DNA of 64,000 nucleotides from Mesorhizobium sp. (lineage in GTDB: Bacteria > Pseudomonadota > Alphaproteobacteria > Rhizobiales > Rhizobiaceae): positions 1 through 64,000 of the forward strand of contig SAQE01000015.1 in assembly GCA_004020545.1 (NCBI GenBank). Direction: 5' to 3'. Both the position numbers and the translations under genes were made by a program. Positions 1-8,244 of this stretch are shown one piece after another. The number at the start of each line of letters is the position of its first letter. Within the stretch, counting starts at the first letter, position 1. Below the pieces are notes generated by a model that saw only the letters and a list, made by a program, of their open reading frames with translations, did no database searches and was not told the origin of the DNA.

Positions 1-164
1 AGATAGGCCTTCACCGCCATGTCCTCGGCCATGTGCAAACGGCCGTCGCGCAGTTCGGCGCGGTAACGTTCAGATAGGGTCTTCGCGGCCTGTTTCAGCG
101 CCGGCAGCGGCACCTTTTCGAGCAGGCCGTCGACGCCTTGCCGGAGCGGGGCGGGCAGCTCCAC
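1..164 (-). CDS. Rsm22-like small-subunit ribosomal methyltransferase, N-terminal fragment
   Basis: Reverse-strand frame opening with GTG at 162-164 and running off the left edge. It encodes about 54 residues beginning VELPAPLRQGVDGLL and containing RYRAELRDGRLH. This N-terminus resembles Rsm22-type proteins of rhizobia, a methyltransferase family linked to mitochondrial and bacterial small ribosomal subunits. The catalytic part lies outside the window. The GTG starts one base after the ynfA stop, so the two genes are probably cotranscribed. Family assignment rests on recall of the N-terminal pattern only. Confidence 0.5.
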   Translation of the reverse strand, partial: MELPAPLRQGVDGLLEKVPLPALKQAAKTLSERYRAELRDGRLHMAEDMAVKAY

Positions 165-165
165 T

Positions 166-468
166 TCAGACTCCCCGCGGTGCCAGAAGGATGAGCGCGG
201 CGCCGGCGAGGTCGAAGCGGTCGGGGCGCGCGCCTTCGATCAGCCAAAGCCAGCCGAGCGAGGAGGCGATATAGATGCCGCCATAGGCGGCATAAGCGCG
301 GCCGGCGGCGTTCGTGTCGACGAGCGCCAGCAGGAAGCCGAAGAGGGCAAGCGAGACGAGGCCGGGAACCAGCCAGAGCGGCGACTTCGCCAGCCGCCAC
401 CACGCCCAGAACGAGAAGCAGCCGGCGATCTCTGCAAGGGCGGCTGCGATGTAGATGAGATAGGTCAT
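166..468 (-). CDS. ynfA: YnfA family (UPF0060) inner-membrane protein
   Basis: A 100-residue protein with four hydrophobic segments covering nearly its whole length. The signature [17 protein letters not shown] sits near residues 60-76 and PDRFDLAGA near the end, as in the UPF0060/YnfA family. The family has a small multidrug resistance-like fold and has been proposed to export small cations; a substrate cannot be read from the sequence. The ATG has no convincing Shine-Dalgarno because a strong terminator hairpin abuts it at 470-497. The gene ends one base before the Rsm22-like GTG. Confidence 0.85.
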   Translation of the reverse strand: MTYLIYIAAALAEIAGCFSFWAWWRLAKSPLWLVPGLVSLALFGFLLALVDTNAAGRAYAAYGGIYIASSLGWLWLIEGARPDRFDLAGAALILLAPRGV

Positions 469-469
469 G

Positions 470-497
470 AAAAAGGTCTCGCGAACGAGACCTTTTT
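470..497. terminator. Bidirectional Rho-independent terminator between cfa and ynfA
   Basis: A perfect 12-bp stem (AAAAAGGTCTCG, loop CGAA, complementary arm ending TTTTT) gives a U-tract on either strand. On the minus strand it follows the cfa stop at 541 and its U-tract ends one base before the ynfA ATG. It should therefore end cfa transcripts, or act as an attenuator for ynfA. Confidence 0.8.
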
Positions 498-540
498 CAT
501 GGCGTCAGGCCGCAATGGCAAGCGGCAAAATCCCCGCCGC

Positions 541-1827
541 CTACTCCACCGCCTTACGGCGGCGCGCGGGCTTGGCGGCCACCGGAGCCGGCTCCTGATG
601 GCCGAGGTCGCGCATTTCCAGCGCCTTCTCGCATTTGGCCATGTAGTCGCGCGTCATCGGCAGCGTGTCGTTCTTCTTGGCGAGTTGAATCTGGAAGATG
701 ACCAGGTCCTGCCAGCGGAAGGCGGCTTCCGAGGCGGCGAGGTAGAATTCCCACATGCGGCAGAAGCGCTCGTCATAGATCGCCTTGGCCTTGTCGCGGT
801 TGGCGGCAAAGCGCATGCCCCAGTGCTTCAGCGTCTCGGCGTAGTGCAGCCTGAGCATCTCGATGTCGGTGACCACCAGGCCCGACTTCTCGATTGCCGG
901 CATCACTTCGGAAAGGGCCGGGATGTAGCCGCCAGGGAAGATGTATTTACGGACGAAGGCACTGGTCGCCCACGGCACGCCGGAACGGCCGATGGTGTGG
1001 AGCAGCATCACGCCGTCAGGCTTTAAGAGCGTCGCCGCCTTGTCGAAGAAGGTGCGGTAGTGGTTGACGCCGACATGCTCGAACATGCCGACCGAGACGA
1101 TGTGGTCGAAGCGTTCGTTGAGTGCGCGGTAGTCCTTGAGGTCGAAATGCACCCGGTCCTGCAGGCCCATCGCGTGCGCGCGGTCGGTGGCGACGCCATG
1201 CTGTTCGGTCGACAGCGTCACACCCTGCACGTCGACGTCGAACGTCTTGGCGAGATAGAGGCCGAGCCCGCCCCAGCCTGAACCGACGTCGAGCACCGTC
1301 TGGCCGGGCTTCAGCCTGAGCTTGGCGGCGATATGGCGCTTCTTGGCGACTTGCGCCTCGTCCAGCGTCATGTCGGGCTGTTCGAAATAGGCGCAGGAAT
1401 ACTGCATGTCCTCGTCGAGGAAGAGCTTGTAGAGCTCGCCCGAAAGATCGTAGTGGCGCTGCACGTTGCGGCGCGAGCGCGTGGCGGTGTTGATCTGCTG
1501 CAGGCGGCGGAAGGCGTGGCGCAGGCCCTCGATCGCCTTCGACCAGGTCGCGTCGATGCCGCCGCTGCCCATGTTCTGGAAGGCGATGCGCATCATGCCA
1601 AGCACGCCGCCTTCGAGGATGTCGAGTTCGCCGTCCATATAGGCTTCGGGCACCGCCAGCATCGGATCGAAGCTTATGGCGCGTTCGGCATGCGTGGTCT
1701 TGATGTGCATGTGCACAGGCTCGCCGCTGCCGTCGCCGAAGGTGACGGACGAGCCCTTCGGCCCGGTGACCTTGAGATTGCCTGTGCGCACCAGGCGGTC
1801 GAGAATGCGCTTCAAAAGAATATTCAT
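541..1827 (-). CDS. cfa: Cyclopropane-fatty-acyl-phospholipid synthase (SAM-dependent)
   Basis: A 428-residue protein. It adds a methylene group from S-adenosylmethionine to unsaturated phospholipid acyl chains, which stabilises the membrane under acid or stationary-phase stress. The SAM motif VLDVGSGWGGLGLYLA is in the middle and is followed by VGMFEHVGVNHYRTFF, both diagnostic of Cfa/CmaA enzymes. A Lys/Arg-rich tail (PARRRKAVE) ends the protein. I chose the ATG at 1827 because GAGGGAC lies about 8 bases upstream; the longer frame to 1881 runs through a palindromic repeat. Monocistronic, with a terminator at 470-497. Confidence 0.9.
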   Translation of the reverse strand: MNILLKRILDRLVRTGNLKVTGPKGSSVTFGDGSGEPVHMHIKTTHAERAISFDPMLAVPEAYMDGELDILEGGVLGMMRIAFQNMGSGGIDATWSKAIEGLRHAFRRLQQINTATRSRRNVQRHYDLSGELYKLFLDEDMQYSCAYFEQPDMTLDEAQVAKKRHIAAKLRLKPGQTVLDVGSGWGGLGLYLAKTFDVDVQGVTLSTEQHGVATDRAHAMGLQDRVHFDLKDYRALNERFDHIVSVGMFEHVGVNHYRTFFDKAATLLKPDGVMLLHTIGRSGVPWATSAFVRKYIFPGGYIPALSEVMPAIEKSGLVVTDIEMLRLHYAETLKHWGMRFAANRDKAKAIYDERFCRMWEFYLAASEAAFRWQDLVIFQIQLAKKNDTLPMTRDYMAKCEKALEMRDLGHQEPAPVAAKPARRRKAVE

Positions 1828-1852
1828 GACCAAATGTCCCTCAGGGCAGGCT

Positions 1853-1910
1853 GACTTCCGCGCAAGGCCCGAAAACGGCACCGGTTTCGGGCGGGTCCTG
1901 CGCGAAAGTC
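1853..1910. repeat. Palindromic repeat element in the cfa leader
   Basis: Outer arms GACTTCCGCGCA and TGCGCGAAAGTC are near-complementary, and the inner core CCCGAAAACGG..CCGGTTTCGGG is a second inverted repeat. The core matches that of the elements at 8111 and 55767, so this looks like a divergent member of the same interspersed family. It lies 26 bp upstream of the cfa ATG and would fold in the mRNA leader. Confidence 0.7.
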
Positions 1911-1916
1911 ACAGGT

Positions 1917-1961
1917 ACTACGGCGTCATTTCTGCGTCCAAAGGACGCGCGACGCTGTAGT
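1917..1961. repeat. Second palindromic element upstream of cfa
   Basis: Outer arms ACTACGGCGTC (1917-1927) and GACGCTGTAGT (1951-1961) pair with one mismatch. An inner stem GCGTCC/GGACGC has an AAA loop. It adjoins the repeat at 1853-1910, giving a two-element mosaic between rplI and cfa. Confidence 0.6.
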
Positions 1962-2001
1962 CTGCCTCAAGATATAGGGGTTCGAAAAGTTCCATTTGGC
2001 A

Positions 2002-2029
2002 TAAAAATGCCCGGGTCGTGTGCCCGGGC
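2002..2029 (-). terminator. Rho-independent terminator of the rpsF-rpsR-rplI operon
   Basis: Read on the minus strand after the rplI stop, there is a 7-bp GC stem GCCCGGG / CCCGGGC (2009-2015 and 2023-2029) with a short loop. It is followed by ATTTTTAT. Confidence 0.85.
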
Positions 2030-2099
2030 GTTAGTCCAGAAATTCTGGAGACCTGCGAGCCGGAGCAGCGCTCCGGCCCTGTCGATCAGGTGTTGTCGA

Positions 2100-2684
2100 T
2101 CACGCGTTGTCTTCGCCGCCTTCGAATTCGGCGTTCGGGTCGAAGAAGTTCTCCGGCCGGGCGTTGTCGTTGATGTCCTCGCCATAGATGGCTTCGGCCG
2201 TCGTCAGCATCTCGCCCTTGGCCTGGCGCTCCGCCTCTTCGGCCGAGCGGGCGACGTTGAGCGTGACGGTGACCTCGACTTCCGGATGCAGCGCGATCGC
2301 CACATTGGTGAGGCCGATGGTCTTGATCGGCTGGTTGAGCTCGATCTGGTTGCGGTTGACGCTGAAGCCCTCGGCGGTCAAAAGCTCGGCGATGTCGCGG
2401 GTCGACACAGAGCCGTAGAGCTGGCCGGTCTCGCCGGCCGAGCGCACGACGATGAAGCTCTTGCCGTCGAGCCTCTCGGCGACCTGCGTGGCCTCCGACT
2501 TGCGCTCGAGGTTGCGGGCTTCGAGCTGGGCGCGTTGGCCCTCGAACTTCTTCTTGTTGGCTTCGTTGGCGCGCAACGCCTTGCCCTGCGGGAGCAGGAA
2601 GTTGCGGGCGAACCCGTCCTTCACCTTGACGATGTCGCCCATCTGGCCGAGGCGGGAAATGCGCTCGAGGAGAATGACTTCCAT
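2100..2684 (-). CDS. rplI: 50S ribosomal protein L9
   Basis: A 194-residue protein. The N-terminal RNA-binding domain [17 protein letters not shown] with [13 protein letters not shown] is diagnostic of bL9. It is followed by a helical connector rich in Lys, Glu and Arg, and a C-terminal domain. It is longer than the roughly 150-residue E. coli protein because of an acidic tail ([15 protein letters not shown]), common in rhizobia. Structural protein of the large subunit, at the base of the L1 stalk. The ATG at 2684 is set by family alignment; the longer frame to 2816 is spacer. Third gene of the rpsF operon. Confidence 0.95.
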   Translation of the reverse strand: MEVILLERISRLGQMGDIVKVKDGFARNFLLPQGKALRANEANKKKFEGQRAQLEARNLERKSEATQVAERLDGKSFIVVRSAGETGQLYGSVSTRDIAELLTAEGFSVNRNQIELNQPIKTIGLTNVAIALHPEVEVTVTLNVARSAEEAERQAKGEMLTTAEAIYGEDINDNARPENFFDPNAEFEGGEDNA

Positions 2685-2864
2685 GGTTTCGTTCCTTCGG
2701 TTTGGCGCCATCCGGGATGACGTCGGATTCTGTTGGAACAGGTCAGGAAGCAAGAGGGGCGTCGCCGCCGGTGTCGCTGTCCTGCCTGTCTGGCAGTTAG
2801 AGGTCTGTGGCCTCAACTCGGGATTTGAATCTCCACTTGCGGCGCCCGTCGCCGTGGGGTCGAA

Positions 2865-2884
2865 GCGGGCGGCAAGCCGCCCGC
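2865..2884 (-). promoter_or_regulatory. Intercistronic hairpin between rpsR and rplI
   Basis: A perfect 9-bp stem GCGGGCGGC/GCCGCCCGC with a 2-base loop lies 15 bases after the rpsR stop. There is no U-tract, so it is more likely an RNA processing, stability or partial attenuation element than a full terminator. The rpsR-rplI spacer is 215 bp. Confidence 0.5.
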
Positions 2885-2899
2885 ATCAATAGTTTCAGC

Positions 2900-3148
2900 T
2901 CAGCGGACCACGTAGGGCAGCAGGCCGAGGAAGCGGGCGCGCTTGATCGCCTTGGCGAGCTCGCGCTGCTTCTTCTGGCTGACGGCGGTGATGCGCGACG
3001 GCACGATCTTGCCGCGCTCGGAAATGTAGCGCTGCAGGAGACGCACGTCCTTGTAGTCGATCTTCGGCGCATTGGCGCCGGAGAACGGGCAGGTCTTGCG
3101 GCGGCGATGGAACGGGCGCCGGGTCGGGATCTGGTTGATGTCGACCAT
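2900..3148 (-). CDS. rpsR: 30S ribosomal protein S18
   Basis: An 82-residue protein with the uS18/bS18 signatures RRKTCPFSG and [15 protein letters not shown], then the C-terminal basic segment [20 protein letters not shown]. It binds 16S rRNA as a heterodimer with S6. Its ATG overlaps the rpsF stop by one base (TAATG), so the two partners are translationally coupled. Confidence 0.97.
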   Translation of the reverse strand: MVDINQIPTRRPFHRRRKTCPFSGANAPKIDYKDVRLLQRYISERGKIVPSRITAVSQKKQRELAKAIKRARFLGLLPYVVR

Positions 3149-3633
3149 TATTCTGCACCCCCTTCAACGTTTTCGCGCGGACGGCGCGGACCACGGTCGC
3201 CGCCATCACGGTCGCCGAACGAACGCGGGCCACGGTCACCGCGGTCGCGATCGCCGAACGAACGCGGGCCACGGTCGCGGTCGCCGAAGCCGCCGCGCTC
3301 GGAGCGCTCTTCGCGCTTCTGCATCATCGCCGAGGGGCCTTCCTCATGCGCCTCGACCTTGATGGTGAGGAAGCGCAGGACGTCTTCCGACAGGCCCATC
3401 TGGCGCTCCATTTCGTTGAGCGCGGCCGGCGGGCAAGTGATGTCCATCAGCGTGTAGTAAGCCTTCCGGTTCTTCTTGACCCGGTAGGTGAGGGACTTCA
3501 GTCCCCAGTTCTCGATCCGGCCGACCGATCCGCCATTGGCGGCGATGACGCCCTTGTACTGTTCGACAAGCGCATCGACCTGCTGCTGCGACAGGTCCTG
3601 CCGGGCAAGAAACACATGTTCGTAGAGAGCCAT
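3148..3633 (-). CDS. rpsF: 30S ribosomal protein S6
   Basis: A 161-residue protein. The ferredoxin-like S6 fold occupies residues 1 to about 100 ([30 protein letters not shown]). It is followed by a long low-complexity tail with repeated [13 protein letters not shown] units from near-identical DNA repeats at about 3200-3290. Extended charged tails are common in alphaproteobacterial S6. First gene of the operon, preceded by a leader of about 210 nt. Confidence 0.97.
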   Translation of the reverse strand: MALYEHVFLARQDLSQQQVDALVEQYKGVIAANGGSVGRIENWGLKSLTYRVKKNRKAYYTLMDITCPPAALNEMERQMGLSEDVLRFLTIKVEAHEEGPSAMMQKREERSERGGFGDRDRGPRSFGDRDRGDRGPRSFGDRDGGDRGPRRPRENVEGGAE

Positions 3634-3852
3634 TATGTTAAGTGCCTTTCTTCGTTTCTCTCACCGGCCCTCGCGGCTAAGCCTCTGCAACTTGTCTGAC
3701 CCGGTCGCGAACGAGCGGGGAAGAAAGGAGCATCACGAGACGGTCGAGAGCGGAGACACGGGAGGCCAAAAGCGCTTATGGCTTCATGACGTGACCTTCC
3801 AAGGCCACGGCCCTCCGTTCAGCCCCCAGCAAGGACCGGCAGATTGCGGGCG

Positions 3853-3881
3853 TCTATACAGCAATTTCCCAGGAAGGCAAG
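3853..3881 (-). promoter_or_regulatory. Candidate sigma-70 promoter of the rpsF operon
   Basis: On the minus strand, CTTGCC (3876-3881) and TATAGA (3853-3858) are separated by 17 bases. This fits the rhizobial CTTGAC-N17-CTATAT type. It lies about 220 bp upstream of rpsF, in the 317-bp gap 3634-3950, which contains no gene. Transcription from here would give a long untranslated leader. Confidence 0.55.
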
Positions 3882-3950
3882 TACGCGCTGCCGACAGGGC
3901 GGAAGGTGCGGCACACGGTCCAGTCGCGTCGGCTGCAGACCGCCGCCGGA

Positions 3951-5936
3951 TCAGCTCGTATGGGCGACAAGCGGCGCCACCGTCTCGGGGAAGAAGTCGG
4001 GCGCGGTATGACGCTTGCCGAACATCATGTCGTACTGGATGAGCCGGAAATCGTTGATCTGCGGATCGATCTTCTTCTGCCTCGCCCAGTCGGGCGTCGC
4101 TTCGCCGGAGGGCGAAAGCAGCAGGTTGCGGTCGACCACCCGATAGCGTTCGCGCAGCGCGCCGAGGAAGCCGGTGTAATAGGGATGCGTGATCCCGGCT
4201 GTTGTGAGGATGTGGTAGGGCAGGAAGGCCGGGCTCACCGAGCCCAGGTTCTCCACCGGACCGGAGCGGTTCGACCAGATGATCAGCGGCGTGTCGTGAT
4301 GCTCGAGCGCTGCCTCGGCCGTCGGCTCCTTGCGCGGCGCGACATTGTCCTTGAGGAAGCCGGTCTCGACATAGACGGGACCGAGCGGCGGCAGATGGTC
4401 GCCGAAGAAGGCGACGATGGTCGGCCGCTCGCGCTTCTTTGCCCATTCGATCAGCCGCTCAAGGCCGCGATCAGCATCGGCCGAGCCTTCGGCATAAGAG
4501 AGCAGCGATTCCCGCGCCCAGGTGCTGATCGGCGCGTCGACCGTGTGGGTCGGATTGTAATAGCGGTAGGGCTCGTAGGGTCCATGGTTCTGCAGGCTGA
4601 CGGCGAACAGGAACACCGGGTCCTCGCTGGTATCGGCCTCGCGGATGATCTCGTCGGTCATCGCCGCGTCGGAGGCCAGCGGCCCGCGTTTTTCCATCGG
4701 CGGCAGCGTCTCTTCCGAGCGGAAGTCGCTGAAGCCGAAATCGGCATAGACGGCGCCCCGGTTCCAGAACCAGTTGGTGCCCGGATGGATGGCGCGCGCC
4801 CGGTAGCCCTCGCTCTTCAGGAAGGTCGCCAGCGACGGCGTCGGCGTGCGCACATATTGCTGGTAGGGGATCGAGCCCGCCGGCAGGAAGGCGTTCGAGA
4901 AGCCTGTCAGCGCCTCGAACTCGATATTGGCGGTCATGCCGCCGAACTCCGGCGAGAACATCGAGCCGGAGCGCAGCGCGCGCACCGTCGGGATCGGATC
5001 AGGCTTGATTCTGACGCCGGGAAGCTCGGTCGAATCCCAGAAGGATTCGCTCATCACCACGATGATGTCGGGCTTCTCGTCCGGCACCGAGGCGGCGACT
5101 TCGGGACGTAAGATCGCGTCCATCGTCTTTTCGGAATAGCCGGGCGGCGCCGAGACATGCGCCATCGGCACGTTCATCGCGAAGGCGAGCGCGAAGCCGT
5201 TGGAGGCGTAGTTCTCCTTCTGGTCCCACATGATCGGGATGATCTGCAGCCTGTCGCGCGTCCACGAGAAGGTGGCATAGTCCATGATCGAGACGAAGAA
5301 GGCGAGCAGCGGCACGGCGAGCGTCAGGCGCGCCAGCCGTCCCTTGCGGCTGAGGATCGGCACGCGGCGACGCCAGAGCCGCCAGCCATAGGCGAGCAGC
5401 GTCAGGCCCGCGACGATCGCCGCCACAAGCAGCGCGGCAGTCCACGGGCGCTCGCGCACCAGAAGCGGCATCAGCGCCATGATCTGGCGGGCATAGAGGA
5501 AATCGGTCGGGTAGAGCGGGTCGCCGAGATAATGCGATTTCTGGTGTCCGACAAAGGCTAGCGCCAGCGTCAGTGGCGCGACGATCATCAGGCTCTGATG
5601 GCTGCGGCCAAGTATGGCATCCAGCCCGATCAGCACCAGCGCAAAGACGATGATGGTTGTCCAGCCGGGCTTGAACGGCTGCAGGAAGAAGTCGACCGTG
5701 CCGAAGAAGTCGCCGCGCACGGTCCATTCGACGGCGAACACCAGGAGCGCGGAGGCAAGCAGCGTGGCGAGGCCGTAACGGACGATAGGCCATCTCCGCC
5801 CCGGCAGATAGCCGGTGGACGGATCGTCTTCCAAGAACTGCGGCACGGGTTTGCCCGCGCCTTTCCTGATCCTTGCCACGTCACTTCCCCCGGCCCTTGC
5901 CGCGCTTCTTTTGCTCGCGGTTCGCGTCTTCCACAC
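3951..5936 (-). CDS. LtaS/OpgB-like membrane phospho-alcohol transferase (sulfatase fold)
   Basis: A 661-residue protein. About five transmembrane helices (roughly residues 51-70, 92-109, 114-130, 166-184 and 203-218) precede a large periplasmic sulfatase-fold domain. Visible active-site motifs are MSESFWD (Glu297), GGMTANIEFE (probable Thr335 nucleophile) and FFGDHLPPLG (Asp513/His514). This is the layout of lipoteichoic acid synthases and phosphoglycerol transferases such as OpgB or rhizobial CgmB, which move glycerol phosphate from phosphatidylglycerol to a glycan. The acceptor here is unknown. A GTG at 5879 with GGGGGAAG upstream is an alternative start. Monocistronic. Confidence 0.8.
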   Translation of the reverse strand: MWKTRTASKRSAARAGGSDVARIRKGAGKPVPQFLEDDPSTGYLPGRRWPIVRYGLATLLASALLVFAVEWTVRGDFFGTVDFFLQPFKPGWTTIIVFALVLIGLDAILGRSHQSLMIVAPLTLALAFVGHQKSHYLGDPLYPTDFLYARQIMALMPLLVRERPWTAALLVAAIVAGLTLLAYGWRLWRRRVPILSRKGRLARLTLAVPLLAFFVSIMDYATFSWTRDRLQIIPIMWDQKENYASNGFALAFAMNVPMAHVSAPPGYSEKTMDAILRPEVAASVPDEKPDIIVVMSESFWDSTELPGVRIKPDPIPTVRALRSGSMFSPEFGGMTANIEFEALTGFSNAFLPAGSIPYQQYVRTPTPSLATFLKSEGYRARAIHPGTNWFWNRGAVYADFGFSDFRSEETLPPMEKRGPLASDAAMTDEIIREADTSEDPVFLFAVSLQNHGPYEPYRYYNPTHTVDAPISTWARESLLSYAEGSADADRGLERLIEWAKKRERPTIVAFFGDHLPPLGPVYVETGFLKDNVAPRKEPTAEAALEHHDTPLIIWSNRSGPVENLGSVSPAFLPYHILTTAGITHPYYTGFLGALRERYRVVDRNLLLSPSGEATPDWARQKKIDPQINDFRLIQYDMMFGKRHTAPDFFPETVAPLVAHTS

Positions 5937-6175
5937 GCGTCACGCTTCTGTCATCGAAATGTCACGCAAAGCTAGCGCCTGTGGCGGAAATAAGAAGAGC
6001 CAGCAAACGATTCGTGAGCGGTTTTCATCAGGTGTGATCGCCAAAAAGCCTTTTGGAACAGGCAACTCGGTCGGTTTTCCGGCTGAAATGGGCGCCGAAC
6101 GGGCGCCTGCGGGCTTGACTTGGCCGTCCGCCTTGCGCCAGAGGCAGGGAAAAACAAGCCGTTGGAGACGCTAAG

Positions 6176-7117
6176 ATGGCCGTCGCATTCACCTTTCCAG
6201 GACAGGGCAGCCAGTCCGTCGGTATGGGCAAGGATCTCGCCGATGCCTTTCCCGAGGCCCGCCGCGTCTTCGAGGAAGTCGACGAGGCACTTGGCGAAAG
6301 CCTGTCGAAGCTGATCTGGGAAGGGCCGGAAGAGACGCTGACGCTGACCGCCAACGCCCAGCCGGCATTGATGGCGGTTTCGCTCGCGGCCTTGCGGGCG
6401 CTGGAGTCGCGCGGCTTTTCACTGAAGGACAAGGTGTCTTATGTCGCCGGCCATTCGCTCGGCGAATATTCGGCGCTTGCCGCTTCCGGTTTCGTCTCGG
6501 TCGCCGATGCCGCCAGGCTGCTGCGCATCCGCGGCAATGCCATGCAGGCGGCGGTGCCGGCTGGCGAGGGCGCCATGGCAGCCATCATCGGACTTGAACA
6601 GGCCGACGTCGAGGCCGCCTGCGCCGAAGCGGGACAGGGCTCCGTCTGCCAGATCGCCAACGACAATGGCGGCGGCCAGCTGGTGATCTCCGGCGCCAAG
6701 GCGGCCGTCGAGCTGGCGGCGAAACTCTGCACCGAAAAGGGCGCCAAGCGGGCGCTGATGCTGCAGGTTTCCGCCCCCTTCCACTCGGCGCTGATGGCGC
6801 CGGCGGCAGAGATCATGCGCGAGGCGCTGGCCGGCGTGGCGAAGAAGATGCCGGTGGTTCCGGTCGTCTCCAACGTCTCTGTCACCCCGACCAGCGATCC
6901 GGACGAGATCGCCCGCCGCCTTGTCCAGCAGGTGACCGGCCGCGTGCGCTGGCGCGAGACGGTGGAATGGTTCGGCGCCAACGGTGTTGCGACGCTTTAC
7001 GAAGTCGGCGCCGGGAAAGTGCTCTCGGGCCTCGCGCGGCGCATCAACCGCGACATCGCCACCGCCGCCATCGGCACGGCCGGGGAGATTGATGCGGCGC
7101 TGGCGGCATTGGGCTAA
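6176..7117 (+). CDS. fabD: Malonyl-CoA:ACP transacylase
   Basis: A 313-residue protein that loads malonyl groups onto the acyl carrier protein for fatty acid synthesis. It contains FPGQGSQ at residues 7-13, the nucleophile motif GHSLGE (Ser94) and the catalytic SAPFHS (His203). GGAGACGCTAAG upstream of the ATG supports the start. First gene of the fab cluster. The 239-bp upstream gap holds a CTTGAC hexamer at 6114 with no clear -10, and a GGCGCC inverted repeat at 6091-6107. Confidence 0.96.
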   Translation: MAVAFTFPGQGSQSVGMGKDLADAFPEARRVFEEVDEALGESLSKLIWEGPEETLTLTANAQPALMAVSLAALRALESRGFSLKDKVSYVAGHSLGEYSALAASGFVSVADAARLLRIRGNAMQAAVPAGEGAMAAIIGLEQADVEAACAEAGQGSVCQIANDNGGGQLVISGAKAAVELAAKLCTEKGAKRALMLQVSAPFHSALMAPAAEIMREALAGVAKKMPVVPVVSNVSVTPTSDPDEIARRLVQQVTGRVRWRETVEWFGANGVATLYEVGAGKVLSGLARRINRDIATAAIGTAGEIDAALAALG

Positions 7118-7140
7118 GAAGATCGAACCATAGGTGCGAC

Positions 7141-7338
7141 ATGGCCGGATCAAAGCCAGGCCGGAGCAAAGTCCAGCGCGATTTCGAAGAGTATGAAGAC
7201 TATCGCCTCTCAGCCGAGGTCGTGGAGCGGATCCGGCTTGGCAAGGAAGATATCCTTAAGGCCGAAGATTTCTGGCATGGCTTGGACGATTTAACGTATA
7301 CGGAACACACATCGCTCGGGGCGCATTCGCGAAAATGA
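7141..7338 (+). CDS. Small hypothetical protein between fabD and fabG
   Basis: A 65-residue frame beginning MAGSKPGRSKVQRDFEEYED and ending TSLGAHSRK. The middle part RLSAEVVERIRLGKEDIL is charged and helical, and vaguely recalls the C-terminal half of RelB/Phd-type antitoxins, but no toxin gene is adjacent. It fills the fabD-fabG gap, with 23 bp on the left and 10 bp on the right. It could be a real small gene, a relic antitoxin, or chance. No family is recognised. Confidence 0.4.
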   Translation: MAGSKPGRSKVQRDFEEYEDYRLSAEVVERIRLGKEDILKAEDFWHGLDDLTYTEHTSLGAHSRK

Positions 7339-7348
7339 GGTTGGAAAA

Positions 7349-8086
7349 ATGTTCGAACTGACCGGCCGCAAGGCGCTCGTCACCGGCGCAACGGGAGGCA
7401 TCGGCGAGGCGATCGCCAGGGTGTTGCACAGCCAGGGCGCCATCGTCGGCCTGCACGGCACGCGGGTCGAGAAGCTGGAAGCGTTGGTGAGCGAGCTCGG
7501 CGACCGCGTAAAGCTGTTTCCGGCGGACCTGACGGACCGCGACGCGGTCAAGGCGCTCGGCCAGAAGGCGGAGGCCGAGCTCGAAGGCGTCGACATCCTG
7601 GTCAACAACGCCGGCATCACCAAGGACGGCCTGTTCGTGCGCATGTCGGATGCCGACTGGGACCAGGTGCTCGAGGTGAACCTCACCGCGGTGTTCCGGC
7701 TCACGCGTGAGCTCACCCATCCGATGATGCGCCGCCGCCATGGCCGCATCATCAACATCACCTCCGTGGTCGGCGTCACCGGCAATCCCGGACAGACCAA
7801 TTACTGCGCCTCCAAGGCCGGCATGATCGGCTTTTCCAAGTCGCTGGCGCAGGAGATCGCCACCCGCAACATCACCGTCAACTGTGTCGCCCCGGGCTTC
7901 ATCGAATCGGCCATGACCGGCAAGCTCAACGACAAGCAGAAGGAAACGATCATGGCGGCGATTCCGACCAGGCGCATGGGCACCAGCGCCGAGGTCGCCT
8001 CGGCCGTCGCCTATCTCGCTTCCAATGAGGCGGCTTACGTCACCGGCCAGACTATCCACGTCAATGGCGGCATGGCGATGATCTGA
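7349..8086 (+). CDS. fabG: 3-oxoacyl-ACP reductase
   Basis: A 245-residue NADPH-dependent short-chain dehydrogenase that reduces beta-ketoacyl-ACP in fatty acid elongation. It has the cofactor motif TGATGGIG (12-19), NNAG at 86-89, and the catalytic residues Ser139, Tyr152 and Lys156 (YCASK). It ends MAMI. The last 21 bases, including the stop, recur at 13197-13217, and the expected next gene, acpP, lies 5.4 kb away. Confidence 0.96.
   Translation: MFELTGRKALVTGATGGIGEAIARVLHSQGAIVGLHGTRVEKLEALVSELGDRVKLFPADLTDRDAVKALGQKAEAELEGVDILVNNAGITKDGLFVRMSDADWDQVLEVNLTAVFRLTRELTHPMMRRRHGRIINITSVVGVTGNPGQTNYCASKAGMIGFSKSLAQEIATRNITVNCVAPGFIESAMTGKLNDKQKETIMAAIPTRRMGTSAEVASAVAYLASNEAAYVTGQTIHVNGGMAMI
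8066..8086 (+). repeat. Left copy of 21-bp direct repeat (3' end of fabG)
   Basis: The last 21 bases of fabG, starting GGCGGCATGGCG and including the TGA, are repeated exactly at 13197-13217. The two copies bracket the pilus cluster and look like attachment-site-type boundaries. Confidence 0.8.
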
Positions 8087-8110
8087 GAACGGTCAGCGAC
8101 ATTCGCTAAA

Positions 8111-8215
8111 AGCATGTCTCCCGAAAGTGGGACCGGTTTCGGGACAAAGACATGCGTAAAATCAAAAACCTAAAGCGCATGGAGCGAATCTGAAAGATCG
8201 CGACGCGCTTTAGGC
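8111..8215. repeat. Interspersed two-hairpin repeat, copy A
   Basis: About 105 bp with two inverted repeats. The first has arms AGCATGTC/GACATGCG enclosing CCCGAAAGT..TTTCGGG. The second has arms CCTAAAGCGC/GCGCTTTAGG. It is nearly identical to 55767-55873 apart from a few point changes and single-base indels. No coding capacity. It resembles a small non-autonomous palindromic element of Rhizobiales. It sits between fabG and the convergent pilus cluster. Confidence 0.85.
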
Positions 8216-8244
8216 AAACTGATCGCTGCTTCCGTCCCTCGGTC

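Noticed and set aside
3200-3290. Short direct repeats resembling a tiny CRISPR or tandem array
   Set aside because: They are in-frame coding repeats for the FGDRDRG tail of ribosomal protein S6, without spacers or cas genes.
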